DNA of 64,000 nt from Erysipelotrichaceae bacterium (GCA_015058875.1 SVBN01000001.1:1-64000), one strand, 5' to 3'. Positions 16,707 through 25,439 are shown, numbered from the stretch's first letter. Notes: generated by a model not told the origin, from the letters alone. A program made the numbers and translations.

Positions 16707-17474
16707 ATGCAGATCATGAGTGAACTTCAGAATCTCAGCAGTACGGAGCTGTACATCTACAAGTATATACTGCGCCATGCGGATGAGATTCCGGAAATGA
16801 CAATCGGCCAGCTGGCAAGACGTGCCAGCACTTCAACCGCCAGCATTCTCAGACTCTGCAGGAAGTACGGTTTCCGCGGTTTCACCGAATTCAAGTACCA
16901 GCTGAAAAAGGAGATCAGTTCACATGCCGTGAATGATTCCTCCGCTTCTTCCAATCCCGTGAGGGATATCCGCTATTTCTTTGATGAAACCATCGAGACG
17001 GACGGGTTCCGCAGCAGCATTCATGAAGCAGCCGAAATGATTGCGGAGCACAATATGCTGATATTCGCAGGGCTGGGCGCGTCCAACATTCTGGCGGAAT
17101 ACGGCGTTCTGTTCTTCAACTATCTCTGCAGGATGGCCTTCCGGATCGAGGATATCAGCAACATGAATCTCGGACACTTTCCGAGCGTCCTGAGTTCGGA
17201 TATCTGTCTGGTAATCATCTCGACGTCCGGCGAATCCACGGATATCATTTCCAGCGTCCGCAACTACCGCACCTCCGGATGCCGCATGATCACAATCACT
17301 TCCGATCCTTCCTCATCGCTGGCAAAAGCCGCGGATGCGGTCATCGCCTCCAACATCCCGCTGATCAGGGAAGGAAATGATAATCTGACATCCCAGGTTC
17401 CTACCTGCTATATCATTGAGCAGCTTGCGGCCGAGGTGAAGGAAATCCTGAAAAAGAAAAATGCAAACGCATAA
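16707..17474 (+). CDS. RpiR/MurR family transcriptional regulator (HTH + SIS)
   Basis: The start at 16707 follows GAGGAGAAAATAATT and yields 255 residues. Residues 1-80 form the RpiR-type helix-turn-helix (MTIGQLARRASTSTASILRLC, recognition helix near GFRGFTEFKYQL). Residues ~105-240 form a SIS domain (NMLIFAGLGASNILAEYG and LVIISTSGESTDIIS), which in this family binds phosphosugars. The gene is divergent from glmM-nagB, so control of amino-sugar phosphate metabolism is the likely role. An alternative is control of distant wall-recycling genes. The ligand cannot be read from the sequence. Confidence 0.9.
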   Translation: MQIMSELQNLSSTELYIYKYILRHADEIPEMTIGQLARRASTSTASILRLCRKYGFRGFTEFKYQLKKEISSHAVNDSSASSNPVRDIRYFFDETIETDGFRSSIHEAAEMIAEHNMLIFAGLGASNILAEYGVLFFNYLCRMAFRIEDISNMNLGHFPSVLSSDICLVIISTSGESTDIISSVRNYRTSGCRMITITSDPSSSLAKAADAVIASNIPLIREGNDNLTSQVPTCYIIEQLAAEVKEILKKKNANA

Positions 17475-17511
17475 AAAGCTGAGGAAGCCGGACGGCTTCC
17501 TCATTGTTTTT
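17475..17511. terminator. Bidirectional terminator between rpiR-family and CBS genes
   Basis: GAGGAAGCC / GGCTTCCTC stem with loop GGAC, preceded by AAAAAG and followed by ATTGTTTTT, so it can stop transcription from both converging genes. Confidence 0.8.
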
Positions 17512-18215
17512 CATATCAGTTCCGAAAGAATGGCGGGCAGATCATAAGCGGTAATGATGCCGTCCGGTCTCTGGTTCGGAGTCCCTTTCCCGTTCAGAAT
17601 AATGACGGGAGGTCTTCTGCCGGCCTGCAGGGCTTCCTCAAAGGCCAGTACCGCTTCATCCAGGCGGGCATCATTACGCATGAAGAGCACACGCTCATAC
17701 CTGCCCTTTTCCATGATATTGCCGCAGGTGCGCTTCTCATCGCACCCGTCCATCCCCCATGCCGCGATCGTTTCCATGGTTATGATCCCCTGGAAATTCT
17801 GATCTTTGTATACCGGAAGCTTGGTTGTTTCCATCTGCCGCATGATATCAAACGCCCTGCGCACATCCGCTTCCTTTCCGACGGTCACCACCGGAGAAGT
17901 GGCGTAGTTGATCAGGGAACGGCGTCCGTCCAGCAGTCCGGCAATCTTTTCAATGTGTTCGGTCACCGCATCGGTGGGCTGGGCAATGATTTCCAGTTCC
18001 TCATCCCGCTGATGCACAATCGCATTGCGCAGCTCGGCATATTCCCGCAGCGCTTCCTGATTGGCGGAAACCGTGCGGTTGAGGGACGCGCATCTTCCCA
18101 GCAGCTTGGAAAATGTGCTGTATTTTGTCGTCTTTGCGATGATATTCAGCGAGCGCTCAATCGACGCAAATGCCGCCAGAAAACGCTCCGCATTATTCTC
18201 GTGGACGCTCATCAT
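17511..18215 (-). CDS. CBS-pair protein with N-terminal HEPN-like helical domain
   Basis: A 234-residue soluble protein. Residues ~1-95 are helical and contain YAELRNAIVHQRDEE; the RNAIVH at 63-68 fits the R-x4-H motif of HEPN ribonuclease folds. Residues ~104-230 form a CBS pair (LINYATSPVVTVGKEADVRRA, KLPVYKDQNFQGIITMETIAAW), which usually binds adenine nucleotides or related ligands. It is the last gene of a three-gene operon whose members overlap by 4 nt (ATGA at 18212-18215). Two ATGs are adjacent; the second (18212) is better spaced from GGAGG. The CBS assignment is firm; the HEPN reading and any RNase activity are inference. Confidence 0.85.
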   Translation of the reverse strand: MMSVHENNAERFLAAFASIERSLNIIAKTTKYSTFSKLLGRCASLNRTVSANQEALREYAELRNAIVHQRDEELEIIAQPTDAVTEHIEKIAGLLDGRRSLINYATSPVVTVGKEADVRRAFDIMRQMETTKLPVYKDQNFQGIITMETIAAWGMDGCDEKRTCGNIMEKGRYERVLFMRNDARLDEAVLAFEEALQAGRRPPVIILNGKGTPNQRPDGIITAYDLPAILSELI

Positions 18216-18970
18216 TTTCCTCCGGCAAACTTCATGATCGCATCATAGTAATGCTGAGCCGCAGCGTCATAAGCTTCCGCACTTGTGCGCAGGGCAGTTT
18301 CATCCGGATTGGATACATATAATCCGGTCACAACCACAACCGGCACCCGGCATTTTTCCATCAGCGGCCAGGTGTTCATATCCTTCTTTTCCGTATCATC
18401 CGTCCCCGCAAATACGGGTTCATAGGTATCCTGGCGGATCTGACGGTAATACTGATATCCGGTCGTTACCTGTCCGGCATATGCTTCATCGGCTTCAAAC
18501 GCTTCGGCGATATCCGCCGCAAACCGCAGACTTTCCTTATTCGTGCGCTCACCAGGCACATTGCAGTAAATGGTCATGCCGGACTGCGCAGGATCCGCGG
18601 AGGTATCCGCACGCAGGCTCAGGACGGCTGCCGGAGAAAGATCGTTGATCAGGTCCGCACGCTGATTGACATCCATTCCCGTTGCCGCGTCATGGGTGCG
18701 CACCAGTTCCACCTTCCGGTTTTCCGCAAACAGCACCTCCAGACGCGAGGCAATCTGTTCGGCATATTCGCTTTCACTGACATATCCGGTAAAACCGGTC
18801 GCGTCCCCGCCGAATCCGGGGTCGACAGCGATCACTGTTTTCTCATGGTGCAGAACCGCTGTGAGCACCTTGTATATGCCGAAGCAGAGTCCGGCAAACA
18901 CCGCAAATACCAGAAGCAGTCTTCCGATATGCAGCGTTCTTTTTTTCTGGGTTTTTCTTTTCCTGCTCAT
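18212..18970 (-). CDS. N-acetylmuramoyl-L-alanine amidase-like protein, membrane-anchored, probably inactive
   Basis: A 252-residue protein with a basic N-terminus (MSRKRKTQKKR), one membrane segment at ~17-37 and an Amidase_3-like extracellular domain. It keeps the fold pattern: VIAVDPGFGGDATGF (46-60), NQRADLIND (~102-110), LSLRADTS (117-124) and TGLYVSNPDE (215-224). The catalytic residues are changed: the zinc His of the GHGG motif is Phe53, the His of the second ligand motif (IHAD) is Arg120, and the catalytic Glu before TG is Val214. It is therefore likely a pseudoenzyme that may bind peptidoglycan or regulate. It overlaps the HAD gene upstream and the CBS gene downstream. Confidence 0.8.
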   Translation of the reverse strand: MSRKRKTQKKRTLHIGRLLLVFAVFAGLCFGIYKVLTAVLHHEKTVIAVDPGFGGDATGFTGYVSESEYAEQIASRLEVLFAENRKVELVRTHDAATGMDVNQRADLINDLSPAAVLSLRADTSADPAQSGMTIYCNVPGERTNKESLRFAADIAEAFEADEAYAGQVTTGYQYYRQIRQDTYEPVFAGTDDTEKKDMNTWPLMEKCRVPVVVVTGLYVSNPDETALRTSAEAYDAAAQHYYDAIMKFAGGK

Positions 18971-19803
18971 CTGTATTTCCCTTCCAGCTGCTGCAGCCGG
19001 GTGTCGGCTGCCATATGATCGAGGATCAGTCTGACCAGCACTTCCATATCCTTTCCTTCCCGGTAATCCGCCGCGGACATGAAATCCGCACGCTTCTCAC
19101 GGATCAGCCGGTCGGCGATCATGCCGGCCTTTGCGGAAGAAGGATTGTATACGGCAATTGATTTCCCGCCGTATTCCTTTACCAGACGCATGCACGGAAC
19201 ATCGGTCAGTCCGTCGGCGATATAAATCATGCGCTCGAACGGAACCGGGCGCTCCGACATCTCGACATAGGCGTTCAGCCCGTCATCGTCGGATTCATCC
19301 AGCACCTGCTTGTTGATGCGGAAAATATACTGAGTCTTGGTCGTATAGTTAATGATCTGCGCCGGCCATCTCGCGCATCCGCTTTCATCATAGAAATACC
19401 GGCAGGCATAGATTTTCCGGAATTCATCCGCAATCGGCACCGCCTCGATAATTTCCGTCATCCCGGATGAGATGACATAATGCTCGATTTCCAGCCCGAG
19501 GGATCTTCCGTATTCATTGATTCTCTGAAACCAGGTGTCCACGCCCGGATACAGCTCAATCGTTCTGCCGACATCCGCAAAATCGTTTTTCCGCAGCGGT
19601 CTGCCCTGTTCTTCATATTTCTTCGCCAGCCAGTAAAGATAGGCGCTGATCCCGTCCATCCGGTTTTCCGTGCTCAGCTGTCCGACTTCCTTCCAGAAAG
19701 CGCCGGGTTCTTCATAGCCGAGCGAAGGAATCAGGCTGTACTCCTGCATATCCTTCGTGCACAGGGTTTTATCAAAATCATAAAGTATTGCTGTTTTCTT
19801 CAT
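18967..19803 (-). CDS. HAD superfamily phosphatase
   Basis: A 278-residue HAD hydrolase. Motif I is AILYDFDKTLCTKDMQ (residues 5-20), with the two catalytic Asp residues (DFD). Motif II is HYVISSGMTEIIE (~107-119), and motif IV is MIYIADGLTDVPCM (~191-204). A helical insert after motif I acts as the cap. The substrate is unknown; the cap and size resemble phosphoserine phosphatase-like HADs rather than Cof types. It is first in a tightly coupled operon with the amidase-like and CBS genes. With serA and serC in the window but no serB, a phosphoserine phosphatase role is conceivable but not supported by location. Confidence 0.85.
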   Translation of the reverse strand: MKKTAILYDFDKTLCTKDMQEYSLIPSLGYEEPGAFWKEVGQLSTENRMDGISAYLYWLAKKYEEQGRPLRKNDFADVGRTIELYPGVDTWFQRINEYGRSLGLEIEHYVISSGMTEIIEAVPIADEFRKIYACRYFYDESGCARWPAQIINYTTKTQYIFRINKQVLDESDDDGLNAYVEMSERPVPFERMIYIADGLTDVPCMRLVKEYGGKSIAVYNPSSAKAGMIADRLIREKRADFMSAADYREGKDMEVLVRLILDHMAADTRLQQLEGKYR

Positions 19804-19841
19804 AAACTGTCCTGCCGCAAATCATTATATCTCAGGATTGT

Positions 19842-19872
19842 ATAAAAATCAGACCGCATTACTGCGATCTGA
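19842..19872 (-). terminator. Terminator of pepV
   Basis: TCAGATCGC / GCGGTCTGA stem with loop AGTAAT followed by TTTTTATA on the minus strand, just after the pepV stop. Confidence 0.8.
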
Positions 19873-19878
19873 CTCTGT

Positions 19879-21246
19879 TTATACTTCCAGGAGATTCAGC
19901 ACTGCCTGCACGTAGATTTCCGCCTGCAGAAGCAGCTCATCCACCGGACACCATTCATTGGTGTTGTGGATCCGGTAATCCGTGCCCGGGAATGCGCATC
20001 CGAAGGCAATCGTATTGTGAATTCCCTTCGCATATGTGCCGCCGCCGATTGTCATCGGTTCCGTTTCCGTATCACCGGTCACATCGCGGTAGGCTTTCAG
20101 CAGCGACTGTACCAGTTCGGAATCCTGGGCGAAGAACAGCGGTTCCACGCCGCCCTTAATCTCAACCTGTCCGTTTTCATCTTCCAGATGACCTTCCATC
20201 ATCTTGGTCACTTTTTTCACGGTCAGCGTTACCGGGAAACGGATATCGATGGTTCCCTCGATTACGCCGTCCTTCATGCCGATGACTCCGTTGTTCAGCG
20301 TCAGGGCACCGTATTCATCCGCGGCATCACATCCCATTCCGGTTCCGTCTGTGTTCATTCCGAAATGGCTCACATAGAAGCTGACAAACGGATCCTGGAA
20401 GCCTGCCTGATGCAGTCCGACCAGCAGTGTCGAGATGGCGTTGACGCCAAGCTCGGGCGTCGAAGCATGCGCCGCTTTTCCGACGACGGTGATCTCGTCA
20501 TAATCCGGTCCGTCGGTTATTTCAAAATCGACGCTGCTGTTATGGAAATAATCCGTCAGGGTCTTTGTGCTGTAGCTGCACTTGTCAATGCGGACCGTGC
20601 ACTTCGGACATACGACATTTCTGGCGGTTCCGCCTCTGATCATGCGGATGCCTGTTTTCTTTGAGCGGTAGACAGCGGAAATCATTCCCTTCTCGCCATG
20701 CACTCCCGGGAATTCCCCGTCCGGCGTGAAGCCGAGATCCACGTGACCTTCCTTCTCCACATAATGCGCGAGGCATTTTGAACCTGTTTCCTCATTTGTT
20801 CCCATGATCAGCCGGATGCGCTTTTTGGGCTGAATGCCCATTTCACGGATCACCTTCATGGCGATCATGCTGGCGACAACCGCGCCTTTATCATCCGCGA
20901 CGCCGCGGCCGTGAATAATGCCTTTTTCATCCACATACGGATCAAACGGATCATGATCCCATCCGTCTGCCTGATCCGCAGGAACAATATCCAGATGGCC
21001 GATGATACCGATCAGCTGGGAACCTTCTCCCATTTCACCGTAGCCTGCATAGTTGTCCAGGTTTGCAGTTCTGAATCCGTCCTTGTCCAGCATCTGTAAT
21101 GCTGCAAGCAGAGCAGTTTTCGGTCCCTGTCCGAACGGTGCGTCCTCTTCCGGTGTTCCTTCCACACTGTTGATTCTGACCAGTGCGGAAAGCTTTTCCA
21201 CCAGCTCGTCCCGATGGGCGGCAACCAGTGCTTTTACATCTGCCAT
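19879..21246 (-). CDS. pepV: M20 family dipeptidase (PepV)
   Basis: A 455-residue zinc dipeptidase of the PepV type, which releases amino acids from dipeptides in the cytosol. The metal site is visible in order: IIGIIGHLDIVPADQADGWD (His and Asp, ~77-96), GRGVADDKGAVVASMIAM (bridging Asp, ~113-130) and IMGTNEETGSKCLAHYV (Glu pair, ~146-162). A dimerisation or lid domain follows, and GGGTYAKGIHNTIAFGCAFPG lies near residue 400. The gene starts at 21246 after CGGAGGCATT. It is 62 nt downstream of exoA and probably cotranscribed with pepP-exoA. Confidence 0.93.
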   Translation of the reverse strand: MADVKALVAAHRDELVEKLSALVRINSVEGTPEEDAPFGQGPKTALLAALQMLDKDGFRTANLDNYAGYGEMGEGSQLIGIIGHLDIVPADQADGWDHDPFDPYVDEKGIIHGRGVADDKGAVVASMIAMKVIREMGIQPKKRIRLIMGTNEETGSKCLAHYVEKEGHVDLGFTPDGEFPGVHGEKGMISAVYRSKKTGIRMIRGGTARNVVCPKCTVRIDKCSYSTKTLTDYFHNSSVDFEITDGPDYDEITVVGKAAHASTPELGVNAISTLLVGLHQAGFQDPFVSFYVSHFGMNTDGTGMGCDAADEYGALTLNNGVIGMKDGVIEGTIDIRFPVTLTVKKVTKMMEGHLEDENGQVEIKGGVEPLFFAQDSELVQSLLKAYRDVTGDTETEPMTIGGGTYAKGIHNTIAFGCAFPGTDYRIHNTNEWCPVDELLLQAEIYVQAVLNLLEV

Positions 21247-21308
21247 AATGCCTCCGTAATACCTAATCGTAAAATCTGTATCATTTTATCACTTCTTTCA
21301 CATCCATG

Positions 21309-22064
21309 CTACAGCAAGATGCGCAATTCCACCGGGCAGTGATCCGACCCTTCCACATCGCTGTGAATCACGCTGTCTTCCAGTTTTTCCCTGAGCCGGT
21401 CGGAAATCAGGAAGTAATCAATGCGCCATCCGGCATTGTTCTTCCTGGCATTGAAGCGGTAGCTCCACCAGGAATACTGCACCTTTTCGGGATACAGATA
21501 CCGGAAGGTATCGGTAAATCCGGCGGAAAGCAGCTCGCCGAACTTTGCCCGCTCCTCATCGCTGAAGCCGGCGTTCATGTGATTGGAAGCCGGATTCTTC
21601 AGGTCGATTTCCTCATGGGCAACATTCAGATCTCCGGTATAGATGACCGGTTTTGTCTCATCCAGCTTTTTCAGATGCGCCTTCAGCATTTCTTCCCATT
21701 CCATCCGGTACGGCAGTCTTGCCAGACCTTCCTTGGAATTCGGCACATAGGCGCAGACAAACCAGTAATCCGCAAATTCCAGGGTGATCACCCTTCCCTC
21801 TTTTGTCTCATCGCCTGCAATCTCATACTGCACGTTCAAAGGCTCCTGTTTTGTCCATACCAGCGTGCCGCTGTAGCCTTTGCGCTCAGCGCTGTTCATA
21901 TACAGATGATATCCTTCAAATTTCAGACTGTCGTCCAGCTGTTCCGGCTGCATCTTTGTTTCCTGCACGCAGAAGATATCCGCATCCGCCGCGGCAAAGA
22001 AGTCCGCAAATCCTTTTTTCGCGCAGGCTCTCAGTCCGTTGACATTCCATGATACAAGCTTCAT
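21309..22064 (-). CDS. xth: Exodeoxyribonuclease III / AP endonuclease
   Basis: A 251-residue endonuclease/exonuclease/phosphatase-family enzyme for base-excision repair, also called ExoA. It begins MKLVSWNVNGLRACAKKGF, has the metal Glu in IFCVQETKMQPEQL (~30-43), the catalytic YSGTLVWTK region, TGDLNVAHEEIDL (~142-154) and ends IDYFLISDRLREKLE ... GSDHCPVELRI, with the catalytic Asp-His pair. The start codon overlaps the pepP stop as ATGA (22061-22064), which suggests coupled translation, although the functions are unrelated. Confidence 0.95.
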   Translation of the reverse strand: MKLVSWNVNGLRACAKKGFADFFAAADADIFCVQETKMQPEQLDDSLKFEGYHLYMNSAERKGYSGTLVWTKQEPLNVQYEIAGDETKEGRVITLEFADYWFVCAYVPNSKEGLARLPYRMEWEEMLKAHLKKLDETKPVIYTGDLNVAHEEIDLKNPASNHMNAGFSDEERAKFGELLSAGFTDTFRYLYPEKVQYSWWSYRFNARKNNAGWRIDYFLISDRLREKLEDSVIHSDVEGSDHCPVELRILL

Positions 22065-23857
22065 CGATCAATCTCCGCGCACGCCTGCTTCAGCCATTCC
22101 AGTTCTTCCCCTTCCAGATAGGGAGAAAGAACTTCGCATACATTACGGTGATATGCATTCAGCTGGGCGAGTTCCTCATCGCTCAGCAGCGACGGAACGA
22201 TCGCCTCACGCTCATACGGGCAGTATGTCAGATCTTCGAAATACAGGAACTGTCCGTAGAAATTGCGTGTTCCCTTTGTGACCAGCAGCTCGTTCTCGAT
22301 GCGGATGCCGAGTTCTCCCGGCAGATAGATGCCCGGTTCATCGGTTACCACCATGCCCGGCTCCAGAACCGCATTCGGTCTGGACGGGTTCATGCCCCAG
22401 CGGATACCGTGCGGGCCTTCGTGCACGCTCAGCACATGTCCGACGCCGTGTCCGGTTCCGCACTGATAGTCAATATCCATCGACCACATCGGTCCTCTGG
22501 CCAGGATATCCAGATTGTTTCCGGTTGTGCCGTACAGGAACTTTGCCCGGCTCAGCGCCAGATGTCCCTTCAGCACCATCGTGTAGTATTTCTTTTCCGT
22601 TTCATTCAGCGCACCTAATGCAATTGTTCTTGTGATGTCGGTTGTGCCGTCCTTATAGGTTCCGCCGGAGTCCACCAGCAGGAATCCGTCCGGACTGATC
22701 TCTGCATAGTCCTGTCCGGTCGCGGAGTAATGCATCATTGCGGCATTGGCCCGGTAGGCGCAGATCGTTGTAAAGGAAGGCTCAATATAGTCCTTTCCTT
22801 CCGCACGCAGTGCATACAGGTGATTCTGGGCACTGACTTCATTCAGATTCTGATCCGCATGTTCCTTTACCCATTTCAGGAACTTCACCATTGCGACGCC
22901 GTCCTTTACATGGGCATTGCGGATGTTTTTAATCTCGGTATTGTTCTTTACCGCCCGGAACATCACGATGGGAGAGCGGCGGTTTATGACGGAATTGCTC
23001 TGATCCAGCGCCTGATACAGCACCGTATTCAGCTTTGCAAGATCTGTCCAGATTGTTTTGTTTCTGAGCTTTGCGAGATCTGACGCCAGCGCTTTGTATC
23101 CCTTCACCGTGACGCCGGCCTTTTTCAGATGGGCTTCCGTCTGCGGCGTAAGCTTTGCCCTGTCAACATAGTAATAAGCTTTCTTTGCGGTAAGCATTGC
23201 GAATGCATACGGCACCGGCGTGCAGGCGATATCGTCGCCGCGCACATTGAACAGCCAGCACGGATCTTCCAGCTGTGTCAGCACCAGCACGTCCGCTTCG
23301 GCGTTTTTCATCGCTTCACGGGTCTGTGCGATCCTCTCTTCCGCTCCGGTTCCGGTATATTTCTTCGCCAGCACAAACAGCTTTCCTTCAGGCATCTTCG
23401 GGCGCTGCTTTCCCCAGACCTGTCCGACCAGATCATCGGAGGTGTGAAGCCGTGCATGCTTTGCACTGAGGCGCTTTGAGAGCGTCATTGCCTCGGAGGC
23501 GCTGATCACCGAACCGTCAAATCCGAGCACGCCGTTTTCCGGTACGGCATCCACCGCGAAATCACGCACATCCGGTACGCCTGCCTGCGCCATGCGCATC
23601 AGTTCAACACAGGAACCGGCCAGTTCCTTTTCCGCCTGGGTAAAATATCTGCCGTCCGTCCATAATCCGGCAAAATCCTTTGTCACAACGACGGCACCGG
23701 AATCACCGGAGAATCCGCTGAGCCATGACTTGGACTTGAAATAATCGGCGACATACTCATCGGAAAGATGGTCATCTCCGTTCGGGACATAATATACATC
23801 GATTCCCTTTTCTTCCATTAATCCGCGCAGTGCGGCAATCTTTTCATCTGTTTTCAT
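22061..23857 (-). CDS. pepP: Aminopeptidase P family protein (M24B, X-Pro aminopeptidase)
   Basis: Removes N-terminal residues next to proline. The start at 23857 is chosen because MKTDEKIAALRGLMEEKGID is the usual N-terminus and AGAGG lies upstream; this gives 598 residues. The protein has two creatinase-like N-terminal domains and a C-terminal pita-bread domain with the metal ligands: LLVDSGGTYKDGTTDITRT (two Asp), GTGHGVGHVLSVHEGPHGI (His), VVTDEPGIYLPGELGIRIEN (Glu) and a last Glu. It is the eukaryote-like long form (about 600 residues) rather than the 350-residue PepQ type. It heads an operon with exoA and pepV and has its own promoter. Confidence 0.92.
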   Translation of the reverse strand: MKTDEKIAALRGLMEEKGIDVYYVPNGDDHLSDEYVADYFKSKSWLSGFSGDSGAVVVTKDFAGLWTDGRYFTQAEKELAGSCVELMRMAQAGVPDVRDFAVDAVPENGVLGFDGSVISASEAMTLSKRLSAKHARLHTSDDLVGQVWGKQRPKMPEGKLFVLAKKYTGTGAEERIAQTREAMKNAEADVLVLTQLEDPCWLFNVRGDDIACTPVPYAFAMLTAKKAYYYVDRAKLTPQTEAHLKKAGVTVKGYKALASDLAKLRNKTIWTDLAKLNTVLYQALDQSNSVINRRSPIVMFRAVKNNTEIKNIRNAHVKDGVAMVKFLKWVKEHADQNLNEVSAQNHLYALRAEGKDYIEPSFTTICAYRANAAMMHYSATGQDYAEISPDGFLLVDSGGTYKDGTTDITRTIALGALNETEKKYYTMVLKGHLALSRAKFLYGTTGNNLDILARGPMWSMDIDYQCGTGHGVGHVLSVHEGPHGIRWGMNPSRPNAVLEPGMVVTDEPGIYLPGELGIRIENELLVTKGTRNFYGQFLYFEDLTYCPYEREAIVPSLLSDEELAQLNAYHRNVCEVLSPYLEGEELEWLKQACAEIDR

Positions 23858-23878
23858 CTTTTTACGACCTCTGCCGCT

Positions 23879-23907
23879 ATTATAAACCGAATACGGATTT
23901 CTGTCTT
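23879..23907 (-). promoter_or_regulatory. Promoter of pepP
   Basis: -10 TATAAT (23879-23884), 17-bp spacer, -35 AAGACA (23902-23907). It is divergent from the MATE promoter, with an inverted repeat between them (23918-23966). Confidence 0.5.
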
Positions 23908-23917
23908 TCCGGGAGTC

Positions 23918-23966
23918 AATTGCATTCACATATTGTTGCAATGAATTATTGTTGTATTATGCAATT
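23918..23966. repeat. Inverted repeat AATTGCAT / ATGCAATT between divergent promoters
   Basis: Exact 8-bp arms at 23918-23925 and 23959-23966, separated by 33 bp, overlapping the MATE promoter. The position suggests an operator, but no adjacent regulator gene is present. Confidence 0.35.
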
Positions 23967-23977
23967 AAATATATTAT
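23949..23977 (+). promoter_or_regulatory. Promoter of MATE transporter gene
   Basis: -35 TTGTTG (23949-23954), 17-bp spacer, -10 TATTAT (23972-23977), followed by the SD GGAGG about 8 nt before the ATG at 24010. Confidence 0.55.
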
Positions 23978-24009
23978 GATGAGCTCGAAAAAAACCGGAG
24001 GACAATACC

Positions 24010-25434
24010 ATGAGTGAAGAAAAGCAGGCGCAGGCCAGAGAGATGCGCCGGAAAATGATGCTGGAAGAACCGATGATCCGGGTCATCCCGAAAGTTGCCG
24101 TTCCGATGATCATTTCATCGGTCATTGATTCCCTTTACAATCTTGCGGATACATTCTTCGTTTCCCAGCTCGGTACAAGCGCAACCGCCGCGGTTGCGGT
24201 CAACGATTCACTGATGATGTTCCTGAGAGCGATCTCCATGGGCTTCGCACTCGGCGCCGCAAGCTATATCTCCCGTCTGATGGGTGCGGGGAAAGATGAG
24301 CGGGCTTCGCGTGTCGGGACAACGACCCTGGGAATCGGCGTCGGCTTCTCCCTTCTCTTCGGTCTGTTCTGCCTGTCTCTGCGCTCGCCGATCGTCGATC
24401 TGCTCGGCGTTACGGCAGACGCCAAGAACTATTCGATGGATTATGCTTTCTGGATCCTGCTGGCAGCGCCGTTTACGACTGCGGAACTGATCATGAACCA
24501 GCTGCTCAGAAGCGAGGGCAGCACAACCCTCGCCATGATCGGAACGGTTTCCGGATGCGTATTCAATGTCTTCCTCGATCCGCTGTTTATCAATGTCTTC
24601 GGGTGGGAGGTTGCCGGTGCAGCCGGTGCCACTGCCCTTTCCAAAGTGCTGAGCGTCATTGTCCTGGCTTATCCGTATGTGTGCAGAAAAGCAATGCTGG
24701 AAATCCGCCCGGCTAATTTCCGGCCGGATCCGGAGGATATCAGTGAAGTCGCAAAGATGGGCATTCCGGCATTCCTGCGCATGAGTCTGATGAGTGTCGG
24801 CGGCATTATTACAAACAATGTCGCAAAGGGATTCGGAACCGCCATACTTGCCGGCATCTCGGTTGCCAACAAACTGTACCGTTTCGTCGCTTCGATCATC
24901 ATGGGCTTCTCCCAGGGCTTCGGTCCGGTTGCCGGCTTCTGCTGGGGTGCCCGGAAATACAGACGCGTCAAGGAAGCCTATAACACGACCGTCATGATCG
25001 GCATTATCGCCGGTGCAGTTCTCGGCGGCGCAATGTTCCTGTCCGCCCGCACGCTGGTCGGCTTCTTCAACTCCGAGGCAAACGAAACGATGTATGTCAT
25101 CGGTTCCCTGAAGATCCGGGCACTCTGCCTGGTGCTGATTCCGCATGAAATCGTCATGATTACATCCAACCTGTATCAGTCACTCGGCCGTCCCGTCGGG
25201 AATCTGGTTCTGTCCCTTTCCAGACAGCTGCTCTTCCTGATCCCGATGGTGCTGATCCTGCCGGTGGTATTCCCGCATCTCGGACTGCCCGGCGAGTACG
25301 GACTTGCGGTTGCCCAGGCCGCCTCGGACGGACTGTCCTTCCTGGTGCTGGCACTGCCGCTTGCCGTCTATATGTTCCGGAAAATCGGCGACCGTCCGGA
25401 CGGAGCCGAGCCGCCCTTCGGCAAAGAAGCATAA
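24010..25434 (+). CDS. MATE family efflux transporter
   Basis: A 474-residue polytopic membrane protein of the MATE (DinF/NorM-related) type with about 12 membrane segments. Typical features include PKVAVPMIISSVIDSLYNLA at the first helix, LGTSATAAVAVNDSLMMF and a pseudo-repeated second half beginning near FLRMSLMSVGGIITNNVAKG. Such proteins export cationic drugs or metabolites in exchange for Na+ or H+. The substrate cannot be deduced. The gene is monocistronic, with its own promoter and a strong terminator, and is divergent from pepP. Confidence 0.92.
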   Translation: MSEEKQAQAREMRRKMMLEEPMIRVIPKVAVPMIISSVIDSLYNLADTFFVSQLGTSATAAVAVNDSLMMFLRAISMGFALGAASYISRLMGAGKDERASRVGTTTLGIGVGFSLLFGLFCLSLRSPIVDLLGVTADAKNYSMDYAFWILLAAPFTTAELIMNQLLRSEGSTTLAMIGTVSGCVFNVFLDPLFINVFGWEVAGAAGATALSKVLSVIVLAYPYVCRKAMLEIRPANFRPDPEDISEVAKMGIPAFLRMSLMSVGGIITNNVAKGFGTAILAGISVANKLYRFVASIIMGFSQGFGPVAGFCWGARKYRRVKEAYNTTVMIGIIAGAVLGGAMFLSARTLVGFFNSEANETMYVIGSLKIRALCLVLIPHEIVMITSNLYQSLGRPVGNLVLSLSRQLLFLIPMVLILPVVFPHLGLPGEYGLAVAQAASDGLSFLVLALPLAVYMFRKIGDRPDGAEPPFGKEA

Positions 25435-25439
25435 TTACA

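Noticed and set aside
18212..18970. Calling the amidase-like protein an active N-acetylmuramoyl-L-alanine amidase
   Set aside because: Two zinc His residues and the catalytic Glu are replaced; the family fold is kept but activity is unlikely.
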